DNA of 64,000 nucleotides. It comes from Nitrososphaerota archaeon. Its GTDB lineage: Archaea > Thermoproteota > Nitrososphaeria > Nitrososphaerales > Gagatemarchaeaceae. This document shows, piece after piece, positions 42,596 through 50,377 of this stretch; within the stretch, counting starts at the first letter, position 1, and each line of letters starts with the position of its first letter. Under the pieces are notes generated by a model, which saw nothing but the letters and a program-made list of their open reading frames with translations, was not told the DNA's origin and did not search any database. Where the stretch lies: NCBI GenBank assembly GCA_029785195.1, contig JAFMAD010000003.1:52049-116048 (forward strand). The letters run 5' to 3'. A program made the translations under genes and the position numbers.

Positions 42596-43852
42596 TTGGC
42601 CGACACCATCCTCGTGTTCGCCGTCGTCTCAGCCATAGTCTTCCTAGGGTTCCTGGGGGAGCTCTTCTTCAGGAGGACCGGCGTCCCCTCCTTCCTCTTC
42701 CTCATCCTGATAGGGGTCGTCCTCGGGCCCGGATTCCACATCTTCTCGGGGACGGAGCTGAGCCCTGTCCTTGGGCTCTTCGCCGAGCTGACCCTCGTGA
42801 TGATCCTCTTCTACAGCGGACTCCAGCTCAAGCTCAAGAGCTTGGCCCAGGGGGGCGGGAGGGCGGTCGCGCTCGTCTTCTTCTACTTCACGCTCGCCAT
42901 GGTGGGGATCACCGCCTTTGGATACTACGTCATGGGGTGGGACCTCGTCGAGGCCATGATATTCGGCTCGATCATAGCAGGCCAGACGAGCACCCCGGTG
43001 GTGGCCCCGCTCGCGCGGTCCCTCAAGCTCCCGGCCGACACCGTAGCCCTTGTGACCATCGAGTCGGTACTGAACTCCATCGTGGGGATCATCACGTTCC
43101 TCGTCCTCGTGCAGCTCTACTCCTCTCCGGTCGTTAGCTTCGCCATGTCCCTGACCAAGGTCGCCGCGACCTTCTCCATCGGGGTGGTCCCGGCCGTCGC
43201 CTTGTCCTTCGTCTGGCTCTTCGTCCTCGAGAGGGTCAAGGACCAGAGGTACACCTATGTCCTGATGCTAGGTATGATACTCGCGACCTACGCCGGGACG
43301 GAGGCCCTAGGGGGGAGCGGGGAGCTGGGGGTCTTCATCTTCGGGCTTATATTCGGCAACTACAAGGTCCTGAACCTGCTGCGGAGCAAGCAGGTGGACA
43401 TCGACCCCCTGATGTCGAAGGTCTCCGGCATCCAGGAGGAGATATCGTTCCTGCTCAACACCCTCTTCTTCGTCTTCCTCGGCTTGACCTTCGACATCGG
43501 CCTCCGCAGCGTCTACATGGGGGTCACCGTCGGGGTCCTCCTCACCGCCGGGCTCCTCGGGGCCAGGGGCGTCTCCGTGGTCGCAGCCACCGCCGGGGCG
43601 GAAGCGTCGAAGAACAGGGCAGCGGTGATACTCCTCTCGGCCCAGGGGGTGACCCAGGCGACCCTGGCCATCCTCGCGCTGAGCTACGGCCTCCCTCTTG
43701 GGAGCACCTTCCTGGGACTCGTCTCCTACGTGATCATATTCACCAACGTGGTCACGGTCATAGGGGCCGCATGGATCAGGCACAGGGCCTCGTTCGGGTT
43801 CAGGGACTTCATGTCCTCGCTGCAGGCGGAGCCACCCGGCCCGACCGGATGA
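42596..43852 (+). CDS. CPA2-family cation/proton antiporter (Kef/NapA-like)
   Basis: A 418-residue membrane protein with about 12 helices and no C-terminal RCK domain. Landmarks are LGELFFRRTGVPSFLFLILIG-like helix 2 (shown here only in part), LGPGF, ELTLVMILFYSGLQLKL, and IIAGQTSTPVVAPLARSL, which aligns with the unwound helix 5 that in other family members carries the ion-binding Asp pair. Here Thr-Ser-Thr replaces the usual 'TDP/SxD', so the transport stoichiometry may differ. The C-terminal half contains ILLSAQGVTQATLAILAL. UUG 42596 is preferred to the longer frame because a TATA-like gcttaaat (42560-42567) lies about 30 bp upstream. Confidence 0.85.
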   Translation: MADTILVFAVVSAIVFLGFLGELFFRRTGVPSFLFLILIGVVLGPGFHIFSGTELSPVLGLFAELTLVMILFYSGLQLKLKSLAQGGGRAVALVFFYFTLAMVGITAFGYYVMGWDLVEAMIFGSIIAGQTSTPVVAPLARSLKLPADTVALVTIESVLNSIVGIITFLVLVQLYSSPVVSFAMSLTKVAATFSIGVVPAVALSFVWLFVLERVKDQRYTYVLMLGMILATYAGTEALGGSGELGVFIFGLIFGNYKVLNLLRSKQVDIDPLMSKVSGIQEEISFLLNTLFFVFLGLTFDIGLRSVYMGVTVGVLLTAGLLGARGVSVVAATAGAEASKNRAAVILLSAQGVTQATLAILALSYGLPLGSTFLGLVSYVIIFTNVVTVIGAAWIRHRASFGFRDFMSSLQAEPPGPTG

Positions 43853-43886
43853 AAAGGCAAATATCGGGTTCGGGGGCGGCACCGCC

Positions 43887-43964
43887 GGGCCCGTGGTCTA
43901 GTCTGGCTATGACGCCGCCCTCACATGGCGGAAATCCCCGGTCCGAGTCCGGGCGGGCCCACCA
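43887..43964 (+). tRNA. tRNA-Val (CAC)
   Basis: Acceptor GGGCCCG/CGGGCCC, D arm GTC/GAC, anticodon stem CCGCC/GGCGG with loop CTCACAT (anticodon CAC), T arm CCCGG/CCGGG with loop TCCGAGT, discriminator A, and an encoded CCA (43962-43964). No intron. A TATA-like aaatatc (43858-43864) lies about 25 bp upstream. Confidence 0.95.
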
Positions 43965-46018
43965 GCCCATGCGGCCACGGGGCCAGCCTCCTTCGCTCTG
44001 GGCGCGCGCCTACGCATCGACTGGGCCAGGAGCGCGGCCGAGAGGGCGAGGGCCGTCGCTGCGGCTATAGCTAGGAGCGCGGGATAGTTGTACCCGAACT
44101 TCGCCTCAGCCGTCGCGGGGCCGGACAGCCGCACCCCTTCAGAGGCCGAGCCCCCTCCTCCTCCCCACCCCGAGAAGACGTAGAGGAAGGACGCCGGGCG
44201 CGCCGTCAGGGACACCTCCGTCCCTGCGGGCACATAGACCGTCGTCGAGCTCGACGACACGGACCCGCTCTCCCCCCCGTACGCGTAGGCGACCGTCCCT
44301 CCCGCCCCGGCGGCAATCGTCAGCCCCGGATAGAAGAGCGCGCTTTCGTTCACGGGGCCCCCCAGGGTGAAGGAGGCTGAAGCTGCGCTCCCAGAGTAAG
44401 CCCCTTCCCCCGACCCCGTCCACCCCTCGAACTCCCACCCGGGGTTCGGGGTCGCGACCAGGGCGAGCGTCTCGCCGGCTTCGTACCACCCGGAGACTGG
44501 GCCGGCCGCCCCCCCGGCCGCAGGCGTGGCGGCGCTCGAGAGGGCGTACTGGTGGAGGTACGTCGCCGTGACGTCCCCCGGGGCAAGGACGGGGATTTCA
44601 GCGTCAGTCGCGACCCACCTCTGGGTGGAGTCGGAGCCGCCGAGGAGGGCGGGGTACGTCGCGTTGGTCCCTGCGTCGGCCCACCCCCCCTCCCCGGCGG
44701 ACGTGCTGTTGGCGGAGCCGAACTCGGAGAATGCGACCGTGGGGAGCTCGTACCCTGACCCTCCCCCCTCGACAGCCGCGCTGAACCCGACGAAGTACTG
44801 GCGGTAGTAGACGAGGTCGAGGGCCTCCGGAGACGCAGCCACCCCTCCCGTCGAGTTGTCCGTGGCCCACCTCTGGCCTCCCCCCGAGCCAGGGAGGACC
44901 CGGGTGACGTTCCACGTGCTCCCAAGGTCGACCAGGTAGGTGGAGCCCGCAGCTGTCAGCGTCGCGGAGCGGGTCGAGCCCCCCTCGACGTAGCTGAGGA
45001 CAGGGGGTGACGGTGAGCCCCCCCCGACGACCGAATAGCTCAACGTCAGTGGGACGGTGGGCTGGTTCGCCCCCCCGGTCACGAAGACGTACGCGCTGCT
45101 CGCCTCCGTCGCCCCGTGGGAGGAGAAGGTGATCAGGGAGGTGGGGTCGGCGTAGGATACTGGCCCGTCTGTCGCCGCCGAGAAGAGGTCGGACCTTGTG
45201 GCGCAGGTCGAGCCAGAGCAGGCGAACTCGTCGATCCACATCCAGGCGGACTGCTGCGGGAGGGTCGTCGCGTAGGTGGCCGCCTCCTGGCCCTGATAGT
45301 AGGGGCTCCCGTGGTACCACTCGGTCATCAGGCCGGTGAAGAAGCCGTTGTAGTTCGCGGTGCTCGACGGGATCCCCACGAAGCTCGTCGCCCCTTCGGC
45401 GCTGTACGTCTCCTGGGCGTACGCGTGGGTTGCGTTGTCCACGGCGAGCATCACGACCTCCCCCGAGCTGAAGTACAGGTTGAGGGATACCGGGTCGCCT
45501 GGGTTGACGGGGCCGCTGAACTGCTCGACCCCGCTCCCGGCGGCGGACGGATAGATCGACGCGCCAGAGGGGCCGAACACCTCGTAGTTCATCCCGAACC
45601 CCTCCCCTGGGCTCCAGTCCCACGAGACCCCCACCTGGTACCAGTAGCCTGACGAAGTCAGTCCGTTGAGGAGGTAGGCCGGGCCGGTCCCAGACCCCGC
45701 GTCGACCTGGGGGACCGCCGTGACGTTGTAGAGCATCGAGTAGAAACCCTGGGTGAACGTAAGCCCCAGCTGCTCGTCGTAGAGGTCGGAGGACGAAGGC
45801 TGGCCGGGGAGCGCAGGCTCAGGGGGGAGCATCGCGGCTTCTGACGCTCGCCCTCTGGAGAGGCTGGCGCCTGCGGTGGCAGGCGCAGTGGGGACCAGCC
45901 GGGGGGGAGGCGCGGCCGCGGGCCGCGGGGGGGCGAGCAGCGCCGGCGCTGAGGACGTCAGTAGGAGGGCGGCAACCGTCAGGACGACGGCGCAGCCGCG
46001 GGCGGGGTCTCTTCGCAA
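43907..46018 (-). CDS. Exported, C-terminally anchored protein with InlB-B-like repeats; tail antisense to tRNA-Val
   Basis: A 703-residue protein with a signal peptide (CAVVLTVAALLLTSSAPALL), a Pro-rich spacer and a beta-rich region of about 450 residues (SSGYWYQVGVSWDWSPGEGF, NATHAYAQETY). Near residues 530-640 come two small repeats of the 'PNPGWEFEGWTGSGEG / FSGWGGGGG' kind (divergent InlB B-repeat). A membrane helix (YPALLAIAAATALALSAALL) and basic tail follow. No enzymatic motif is recognised. UUG 46018, TATA-like gcttatca (46043-46050). Its last 20 or so codons (including RTRTGDF) are the complement of the tRNA-Val gene, and its stop lies inside that gene. Confidence 0.75.
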   Translation of the reverse strand: MRRDPARGCAVVLTVAALLLTSSAPALLAPPRPAAAPPPRLVPTAPATAGASLSRGRASEAAMLPPEPALPGQPSSSDLYDEQLGLTFTQGFYSMLYNVTAVPQVDAGSGTGPAYLLNGLTSSGYWYQVGVSWDWSPGEGFGMNYEVFGPSGASIYPSAAGSGVEQFSGPVNPGDPVSLNLYFSSGEVVMLAVDNATHAYAQETYSAEGATSFVGIPSSTANYNGFFTGLMTEWYHGSPYYQGQEAATYATTLPQQSAWMWIDEFACSGSTCATRSDLFSAATDGPVSYADPTSLITFSSHGATEASSAYVFVTGGANQPTVPLTLSYSVVGGGSPSPPVLSYVEGGSTRSATLTAAGSTYLVDLGSTWNVTRVLPGSGGGQRWATDNSTGGVAASPEALDLVYYRQYFVGFSAAVEGGGSGYELPTVAFSEFGSANSTSAGEGGWADAGTNATYPALLGGSDSTQRWVATDAEIPVLAPGDVTATYLHQYALSSAATPAAGGAAGPVSGWYEAGETLALVATPNPGWEFEGWTGSGEGAYSGSAASASFTLGGPVNESALFYPGLTIAAGAGGTVAYAYGGESGSVSSSSTTVYVPAGTEVSLTARPASFLYVFSGWGGGGGSASEGVRLSGPATAEAKFGYNYPALLAIAAATALALSAALLAQSMRRRAPRAKEAGPVAAWAGGPARTRTGDFRHVRAAS

Positions 46019-46058
46019 TCCCTCGTCACGGGGGGCGGGGGGTGATAAGCGTGCCAGG

Positions 46059-46484
46059 CTATCGTGTACGCCCGCCGCCGATGGAACGCTCGTAGGCGAC
46101 CCTGGTCAGCAGGTCGGCCTCCTGGTTCTGCTCCCTCGGTATCCATTCGAACTTGACCGACGCGAACTCCTTCACCAGGTCCCGCGCCTCCTTGAGCTTG
46201 CCGACGTACATCCCCCCCTTGACCTTCCACCCTTCGCTCATCTGGCCCACCAAGAGCTTCGAGTCGGACCTCACGAGGACGTCCCCGGTCACCCCGAGCG
46301 CCTTCAGCCTCTTCAAGGCCTCCGCGAGCGCGGTGTACTCAGCGAAGTTGCTCGTCACCCCTCGGCCGGCGAGCCCGGACCCCTCCCCGAGCTTCTTCCC
46401 CCCGTCGTAGATCAGGTAGCCGAACGTCCCTGTGCCAGGGTTCTTGGGCTCGGCGAGCCCGTCGACGTACACCGTGACTGTCAA
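46059..46484 (-). CDS. rnhA: Ribonuclease HI-family protein
   Basis: A 141-residue RNase H fold. The four carboxylates are in place: Asp8 (VYVDGLA), Glu49 (NFAEYTALAEAL), Asp74 (RSDSKLLVGQ) and Asp124 (NQEADLLTRVA). It cuts the RNA of RNA-DNA hybrids. The short form lacking the basic protrusion of E. coli RNase HI is typical for archaea. It starts 9 bp after the stop of the CBS gene, so the two are co-transcribed. Confidence 0.9.
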   Translation of the reverse strand: MTVTVYVDGLAEPKNPGTGTFGYLIYDGGKKLGEGSGLAGRGVTSNFAEYTALAEALKRLKALGVTGDVLVRSDSKLLVGQMSEGWKVKGGMYVGKLKEARDLVKEFASVKFEWIPREQNQEADLLTRVAYERSIGGGRTR

Positions 46485-46493
46485 CGCTCCGCC

Positions 46494-46922
46494 TCAGAAC
46501 CAGGGCGCTTGGAGCCGGCTTATCTGGGAGGAGACCTTGTCGACGTAGTCGTTCATCCTGGCCAGCATCGTCCTCGAAGTGATGAACCCTATCACCTCCC
46601 CCTCCTCCTTCACCAGGAGGCGCCTCACCCCGTGCTCCGTCATCAGCTGCGACACCGCGGCCAGCCCCGCGCCTCCTTCGATGCTTAGGAGTTCCCTTGT
46701 CATCACCTCGCCCAGAGTGACCTTCTGCGGGTCGAGCCCCTCTGCGACCACCTTCGAGAGGACGTCCCACTCGGTCACGATCCCCCGCGGGCTCGCCGGA
46801 GGTCCCACCAGGACGAAGCCCCGCCTCTTGGACTTCATGCTCTTCGCCGCGTCCAGGACCGTGCTCTCCTCGGTGAGTGACAGGAACTCCTTCTCCACTA
46901 TGTCCCTGGCGTAAAGAACCAT
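46494..46922 (-). CDS. Two-CBS-domain protein
   Basis: A 142-residue protein made of a CBS pair: first repeat VLYARDIVEKEFLSLTEEST to GIVTEWDVLSKVV, second repeat LGEVMTRELLSIEGG to VIGFITSRTML. Such pairs bind adenosyl nucleotides and act as regulatory modules. No catalytic domain is attached. AUG 46922 has a TATA-like gcttaacc (46945-46952) 25 bp upstream; the in-frame start at 46940 would precede the transcript. It leads an operon with rnhA. Confidence 0.88.
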   Translation of the reverse strand: MVLYARDIVEKEFLSLTEESTVLDAAKSMKSKRRGFVLVGPPASPRGIVTEWDVLSKVVAEGLDPQKVTLGEVMTRELLSIEGGAGLAAVSQLMTEHGVRRLLVKEEGEVIGFITSRTMLARMNDYVDKVSSQISRLQAPWF

Positions 46923-47096
46923 GGGTGTCCGACCGCCCACCGCTCGGTTAAGCCTTTCCGTCCTCGGCGCCGGCGAGGACGGACCGTGGGTCCGGAGGCA
47001 GGGCTGGGTGCAGAGAAAGAAGGATTACAAAATCAAGACGGAGCGGCCGTCGTAAAAGACGAGCCGCCAGTCCAGGACGAAGGCCCTTGGCGGACC

Positions 47097-47414
47097 TTAC
47101 GCTCCCTGCTCTTCGCTCTCGCTTGTGGAGGCCTGACCGTCGGCGCCAGACATGCCCTCAGACCCGCCAACGACCGCGCCGGTGGCGAACCTGTTGGCTA
47201 CCTGGGTCACCTTGATCTTGCCCTGCCAGCCCTGCTTGGCGCCGGCCACGAAGATGACGAAACCGTCGATCTTCGCTATGCCGTCACCGCGCCTGCTGAT
47301 CTCGGAAATGGTGACGTCGTACTCCTTCCCGACTTCAACAGGCTTTGGCTTGAAGGACCTGAAGCCGCCGCTTCCGCCGCTGCTTCGCCCATAGCCTCCT
47401 CGTCCGAAACTCGT
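47097..47414 (-). CDS. TRAM-domain protein with a non-canonical (ACG) start
   Basis: A 105-residue protein. A Gly/Arg/Ser-rich N-terminus (SFGRGGYGRSSGGSGGF) is followed by a TRAM domain, VEVGKEYDVTISEISRRGDG to VANRFATGAVV, and an acidic tail. TRAM proteins of archaea bind RNA and act as chaperone-like helpers. Homologues begin 'MSxGxGGYG', so the start should be the ACG at 47414; no AUG, GUG or UUG is in frame downstream of the upstream stop (near 47446). A Shine-Dalgarno-like GGATGTGA is located 4 nt before the ACG. The minus-strand TATA-like cttaataa (about 47466-47473) fits. Confidence 0.75.
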   Translation of the reverse strand, partial: TSFGRGGYGRSSGGSGGFRSFKPKPVEVGKEYDVTISEISRRGDGIAKIDGFVIFVAGAKQGWQGKIKVTQVANRFATGAVVGGSEGMSGADGQASTSESEEQGA

Positions 47415-47418
47415 CTTT

Positions 47419-47426
47419 TCACATCC
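47419..47426 (-). promoter_or_regulatory. Shine-Dalgarno-like site that decides the TRAM start
   Basis: Minus-strand GGATGTGA differs by one base from GGAGGTGA, the complement of the archaeal 16S 3' end, and lies 4 nt before ACG 47414. It supports initiation at the non-AUG codon. Confidence 0.45.
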
Positions 47427-47474
47427 TAGCTGCGTTCGGTGCCGCTGAAAAATCGCCCCTCTTCACGAGTTATT

Positions 47475-47835
47475 AAGCTTGACTGCGGCGGACCTGGAAA
47501 AAGATTGCCGGAGGGCTCTGGCCCACAAGTCGCCGGGGCCAGGCTCGCGATCATGGTCGAGACGTCTGGGTCCCCGAGTCTGACGCGCCGTGCAACCCTC
47601 GACCCGATCGTCCCGGCGTCCGTCCAGGACAGGGCGCCGTTCTCCGCCGCGAGTTCGCCGCTGCATCCTGAAGGGTCTCCCTCCCTGCGCAGATGGGGGC
47701 GCCGCGACTTCGGGGAGCGTCCGGCCGCCCGGTCTACGAATGACGATGCCGCCGTCACGAGCATCAGGGTTCTTTCATAGCCTCCTGGGCGCGTCTGCGT
47801 CGCCTGGGCCCTTCGAGGGCCCTGCGGCCGGCCAG
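47475..47835. other. Unassigned stretch between TRAM and L38e genes
   Basis: About 360 bp between two outward-facing promoters. A minus-strand T-run (ctttttcc, about 47498-47505) and the TATA-like box near 47836-47847, which could also work leftward, leave room for a minus-strand non-coding RNA. I recognise no RNase P, SRP or box C/D hallmark. The open frame at 47426-47842 (minus) lacks a recognisable family and overlaps the TRAM promoter. Confidence 0.3.
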
Positions 47836-47869
47836 GGTTCATAAGCGCCCTCGCGCGGGGGTGCCACGC

Positions 47870-48064
47870 ATGCCCAAGGAGATAACCGACAAGGACCAGT
47901 TCGCGAAGATGCTCGAAGACGCGAGCGAGGTCAGGGTCGCCCGCAAGGGGGACAGCGCGAAGGTGAAGCTGAGGATGAGGGACGCGCTCTACACGTTCAA
48001 GACGACGTCGGAGGGAGCCGACGCCCTCGTCAAGGGGACCAAGAAGCCGGTCGTAGAGTTCTAG
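47870..48064 (+). CDS. rpl38e: Ribosomal protein L38e
   Basis: A 64-residue protein: MPKEITDKDQFAKMLEDASE, VRVARKGDSAKVKLRMRDAL, YTFKTTSEGADALVKG, ending KPVVEF. Length and pattern match L38e, a large-subunit protein shared by eukaryotes and TACK archaea and useful as a lineage marker. AUG 47870 has TATA-like ttcataag (47838-47845). The last 4 bp overlap the convergent protease gene. Confidence 0.85.
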   Translation: MPKEITDKDQFAKMLEDASEVRVARKGDSAKVKLRMRDALYTFKTTSEGADALVKGTKKPVVEF

Positions 48065-48942
48065 ACCAGGAACCTCAGGACGACGATGACCCCCAGGAGC
48101 ATGGGGATGGGGAGCCCTGGGAGGAGCCTCCTCCTCGAGAGGAGGAAGAGCGTGATGACCATCCCGACGTCTATGGCCGCGATGGTGAGCACCGCCGGGA
48201 GCGCCCCGAACGCGTGGTAGAACTGGAAGAGCGCGAGCGAGGGGAGGAGGGTGTAGAACACCACGTCGCCGAGCCCGAGCGTGAACTCCCCCGCCCTGAT
48301 CGACATCCCGATGAGCGCGATCCCCTGTCCGGTCCCCACCAGCGCCTTCAGCGGCCCCTTGAACACCGCGTAGATGTCGTAGACCGCGAAAGCGATGGGG
48401 AGCGCCAGCGCGGTCCAGGTCGGGAGCGTCTCCGCGAAGAAGCTCCCCACCTCGGCCCCGACGAACGCGAGCACTATCGTCGCCACCCAGTTGACGTTCT
48501 TCACGAATATGGTGTACGCGATCAGAGCCACCACCGCCACGGGGACCCCGTAGGCCACCGGGTCCACGAAGCTAGTCGGGAGATAGTCGAAAGCGAACTG
48601 CCCGGCCGTCACCAGCGTCAGGATGAAGGCGGAGAATGCCACCGACCCGAAGACGAAGACCTTGAACGGGAGGACCAGCCTCCTCCTTAGCAGCCACACC
48701 AGGACCAGGGTGAGGGCGAAGGCGAAGGCGACGAGGAGGGCCGCGTTCAAGGCGGACCCGGCCACCGAGGTCCCCGCCGGGGCGTAGCTCGGTCCCGTCG
48801 TCTCCACCACGCTGACGTAGACAGGGAGGTTCTGGCTGGTTATCAGGAGCGCGACGACCTGCGTCGCTATGACCACCCCCGCCGCTACGAGGAGATTCTT
48901 CGGAGTGACGCGCTTCGCGTCGGGTGCGTCTTGGTCGCTCAT
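48061..48942 (-). CDS. Presenilin/signal-peptide-peptidase-family intramembrane aspartyl protease
   Basis: A 293-residue protein with nine predicted membrane helices. The two catalytic aspartates are in AVYDIYAVF (Asp189) and LGLGDVVFY (Asp226). The PAL-type motif is near the C-terminus (LPGLPIPMLLG). This is the GxGD protease group that cleaves transmembrane segments, as in archaeal presenilin homologues. A periplasm-side insertion between helices 1 and 2 (YVSVVETTGPSYAPAG) is small. It starts 27 bp after the stop of the beta-CASP nuclease gene and probably shares its mRNA. Confidence 0.9.
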   Translation of the reverse strand: MSDQDAPDAKRVTPKNLLVAAGVVIATQVVALLITSQNLPVYVSVVETTGPSYAPAGTSVAGSALNAALLVAFAFALTLVLVWLLRRRLVLPFKVFVFGSVAFSAFILTLVTAGQFAFDYLPTSFVDPVAYGVPVAVVALIAYTIFVKNVNWVATIVLAFVGAEVGSFFAETLPTWTALALPIAFAVYDIYAVFKGPLKALVGTGQGIALIGMSIRAGEFTLGLGDVVFYTLLPSLALFQFYHAFGALPAVLTIAAIDVGMVITLFLLSRRRLLPGLPIPMLLGVIVVLRFLV

Positions 48943-48969
48943 CTTCGAAGAGACGACCCCATCCGCCGC

Positions 48970-50226
48970 CTAGACGGTGAATTCCTGTCCGGGCATCGCT
49001 GCGGTGGCCTCGGCGCCGAAGCCGTCGTGGAGCTCCTTGGCCAAGGCGAGGCACGACTCCTCCTCGCCGTGGACGGTGAGGAACTTCGGGTTCCCCTGGA
49101 CCCCCTTGAGGTCGCTGAGGAGCGTCGACCTCCCTGAATGCGACGAGAAGTCGAAGCGCTTCACCTCGGCCTTCACCTTGGCGGGCTTGCCCCTGTATAT
49201 CGTCAGCCCTTTGTCTATCAGTGTCCTCCCGGGGGTCCCCGGGACCTGGAAGCTCACGATCCCTATCCCGTTCTTCTCGTCCATGGAGAGGTGCTCGTTG
49301 TAGAATATGGACGAACCGCCCACCAGCATCCCCGCCGGCGAGATGATCACCCCTGGCTTCTTCACGAGCCGCCTCCTCTGCGTCCAGCTGGTGACCTCCT
49401 CGATGGTCTCGAGCATCCTGCGGAGCGCCGCCGGGTCGCGGAGGAACTCCTGGTACCTGAGGAGGATCCCGTTGACCTTCAGCGCCATCCCGTCCATCGC
49501 GATGGGGTGCTTGAAACCGTTCTTCACAAGCGTCATCGCCACCTCTTGGGCCCTACCGACGGAGAACGCAGGTATGAGGAAGACGCCCCCCCTCTCCACT
49601 ATGGTCCGGGCGAACTCGACTAGCTCCTGCTCGGCCTTCTGCCTCCCGGGGTGGTCGGCCTGGGCGTAGGTGCTCTCAGTGATAACCATGTCGGCCTCCC
49701 CCAGGTTCTTCCACGAGCCTGGCATGAGGTTCGTCTCGTCCCCGTTGATGTCCCCCGTGTAGATGAGGCGCTTGTTCCCCGCTTCCACCGAGATTATCGC
49801 CGAGCCCGGGATGTGCCCCGCGTCGTAGAGCTGGATGGTGAAGTCTCCGACCTGGAACGGCTCCATGTAACCGTGGTGCACTGTGTTGGAGTTCATCGCC
49901 ATCAGGTCGAGGAACTCAAACGGGAGGTACTGCCCTGAGATTTTGATGAAGTCCTGGATGAGGAGGTTCGCAAGCTCTGACGTGATGGGGGTCGAGTGGA
50001 GCTTCATGCTCCCGCTCAGGAAGTTGAGCGGCGCCGCGCCCGAATGGTCTAGGTGCGCGTGAGAAAGGACGATCGCCTTGATGTCCTTGGGGGGGACGTG
50101 CATGGGGAAGCCAGGCACCTTCGTCGTCATGGCCCCGTAGTCCAGCAGGATCTTGCTGTCTTTGTGCGTCACAAGAAACGCGGAGCGGCCGACCTGCCTG
50201 GCGGCTCCCAGAACCTTCACTTCCAT
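48970..50226 (-). CDS. Beta-CASP ribonuclease (aCPSF2-like)
   Basis: A 418-residue metallo-beta-lactamase/beta-CASP nuclease without N-terminal KH domains. HAHLDHSG (about residues 55-62), DAGHIPGSA, YTGDINGDE and ITESTYA are the metallo-beta-lactamase motifs. FLIPAFSVGRAQE, FSSHSGRSTL (motif B) and TVHGEEESC (motif C) are the beta-CASP motifs. Lacking KH domains, it matches the aCPSF2 group rather than aCPSF1, which acts in transcription termination. It is an RNA-processing endo/exonuclease. AUG 50226; the TATA-like gcttaact (about 50264-50271) is 38 bp upstream. Confidence 0.92.
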   Translation of the reverse strand: MEVKVLGAARQVGRSAFLVTHKDSKILLDYGAMTTKVPGFPMHVPPKDIKAIVLSHAHLDHSGAAPLNFLSGSMKLHSTPITSELANLLIQDFIKISGQYLPFEFLDLMAMNSNTVHHGYMEPFQVGDFTIQLYDAGHIPGSAIISVEAGNKRLIYTGDINGDETNLMPGSWKNLGEADMVITESTYAQADHPGRQKAEQELVEFARTIVERGGVFLIPAFSVGRAQEVAMTLVKNGFKHPIAMDGMALKVNGILLRYQEFLRDPAALRRMLETIEEVTSWTQRRRLVKKPGVIISPAGMLVGGSSIFYNEHLSMDEKNGIGIVSFQVPGTPGRTLIDKGLTIYRGKPAKVKAEVKRFDFSSHSGRSTLLSDLKGVQGNPKFLTVHGEEESCLALAKELHDGFGAEATAAMPGQEFTV

Positions 50227-50377
50227 CTGTTCGTAAACTCTTGTCGCCTCGCGACCTTCGACTCTAGTTAAGCCTTTCTCCGGGTCGCGCCGAATCTCAG
50301 TCGGGCCGGGGCCGGTCCCGGGGTGTTTCGGGCTCCTGGGATGCGCTTATATTTCGGCGCCCGGCGCCACATCTTCC

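Noticed and set aside
47404..47446. An intron joining an upstream AU to a G to make AUG for the TRAM gene
   Set aside because: TTTTC/GAAAA pairing is present, but the 4-bp helix between bulges fails; a non-AUG start with a good SD is simpler.
47426..47842. 138-codon minus-strand frame in the TRAM-L38e gap
   Set aside because: No recognisable motif, and it runs into the TRAM promoter and start region; kept only as part of an unassigned gap.
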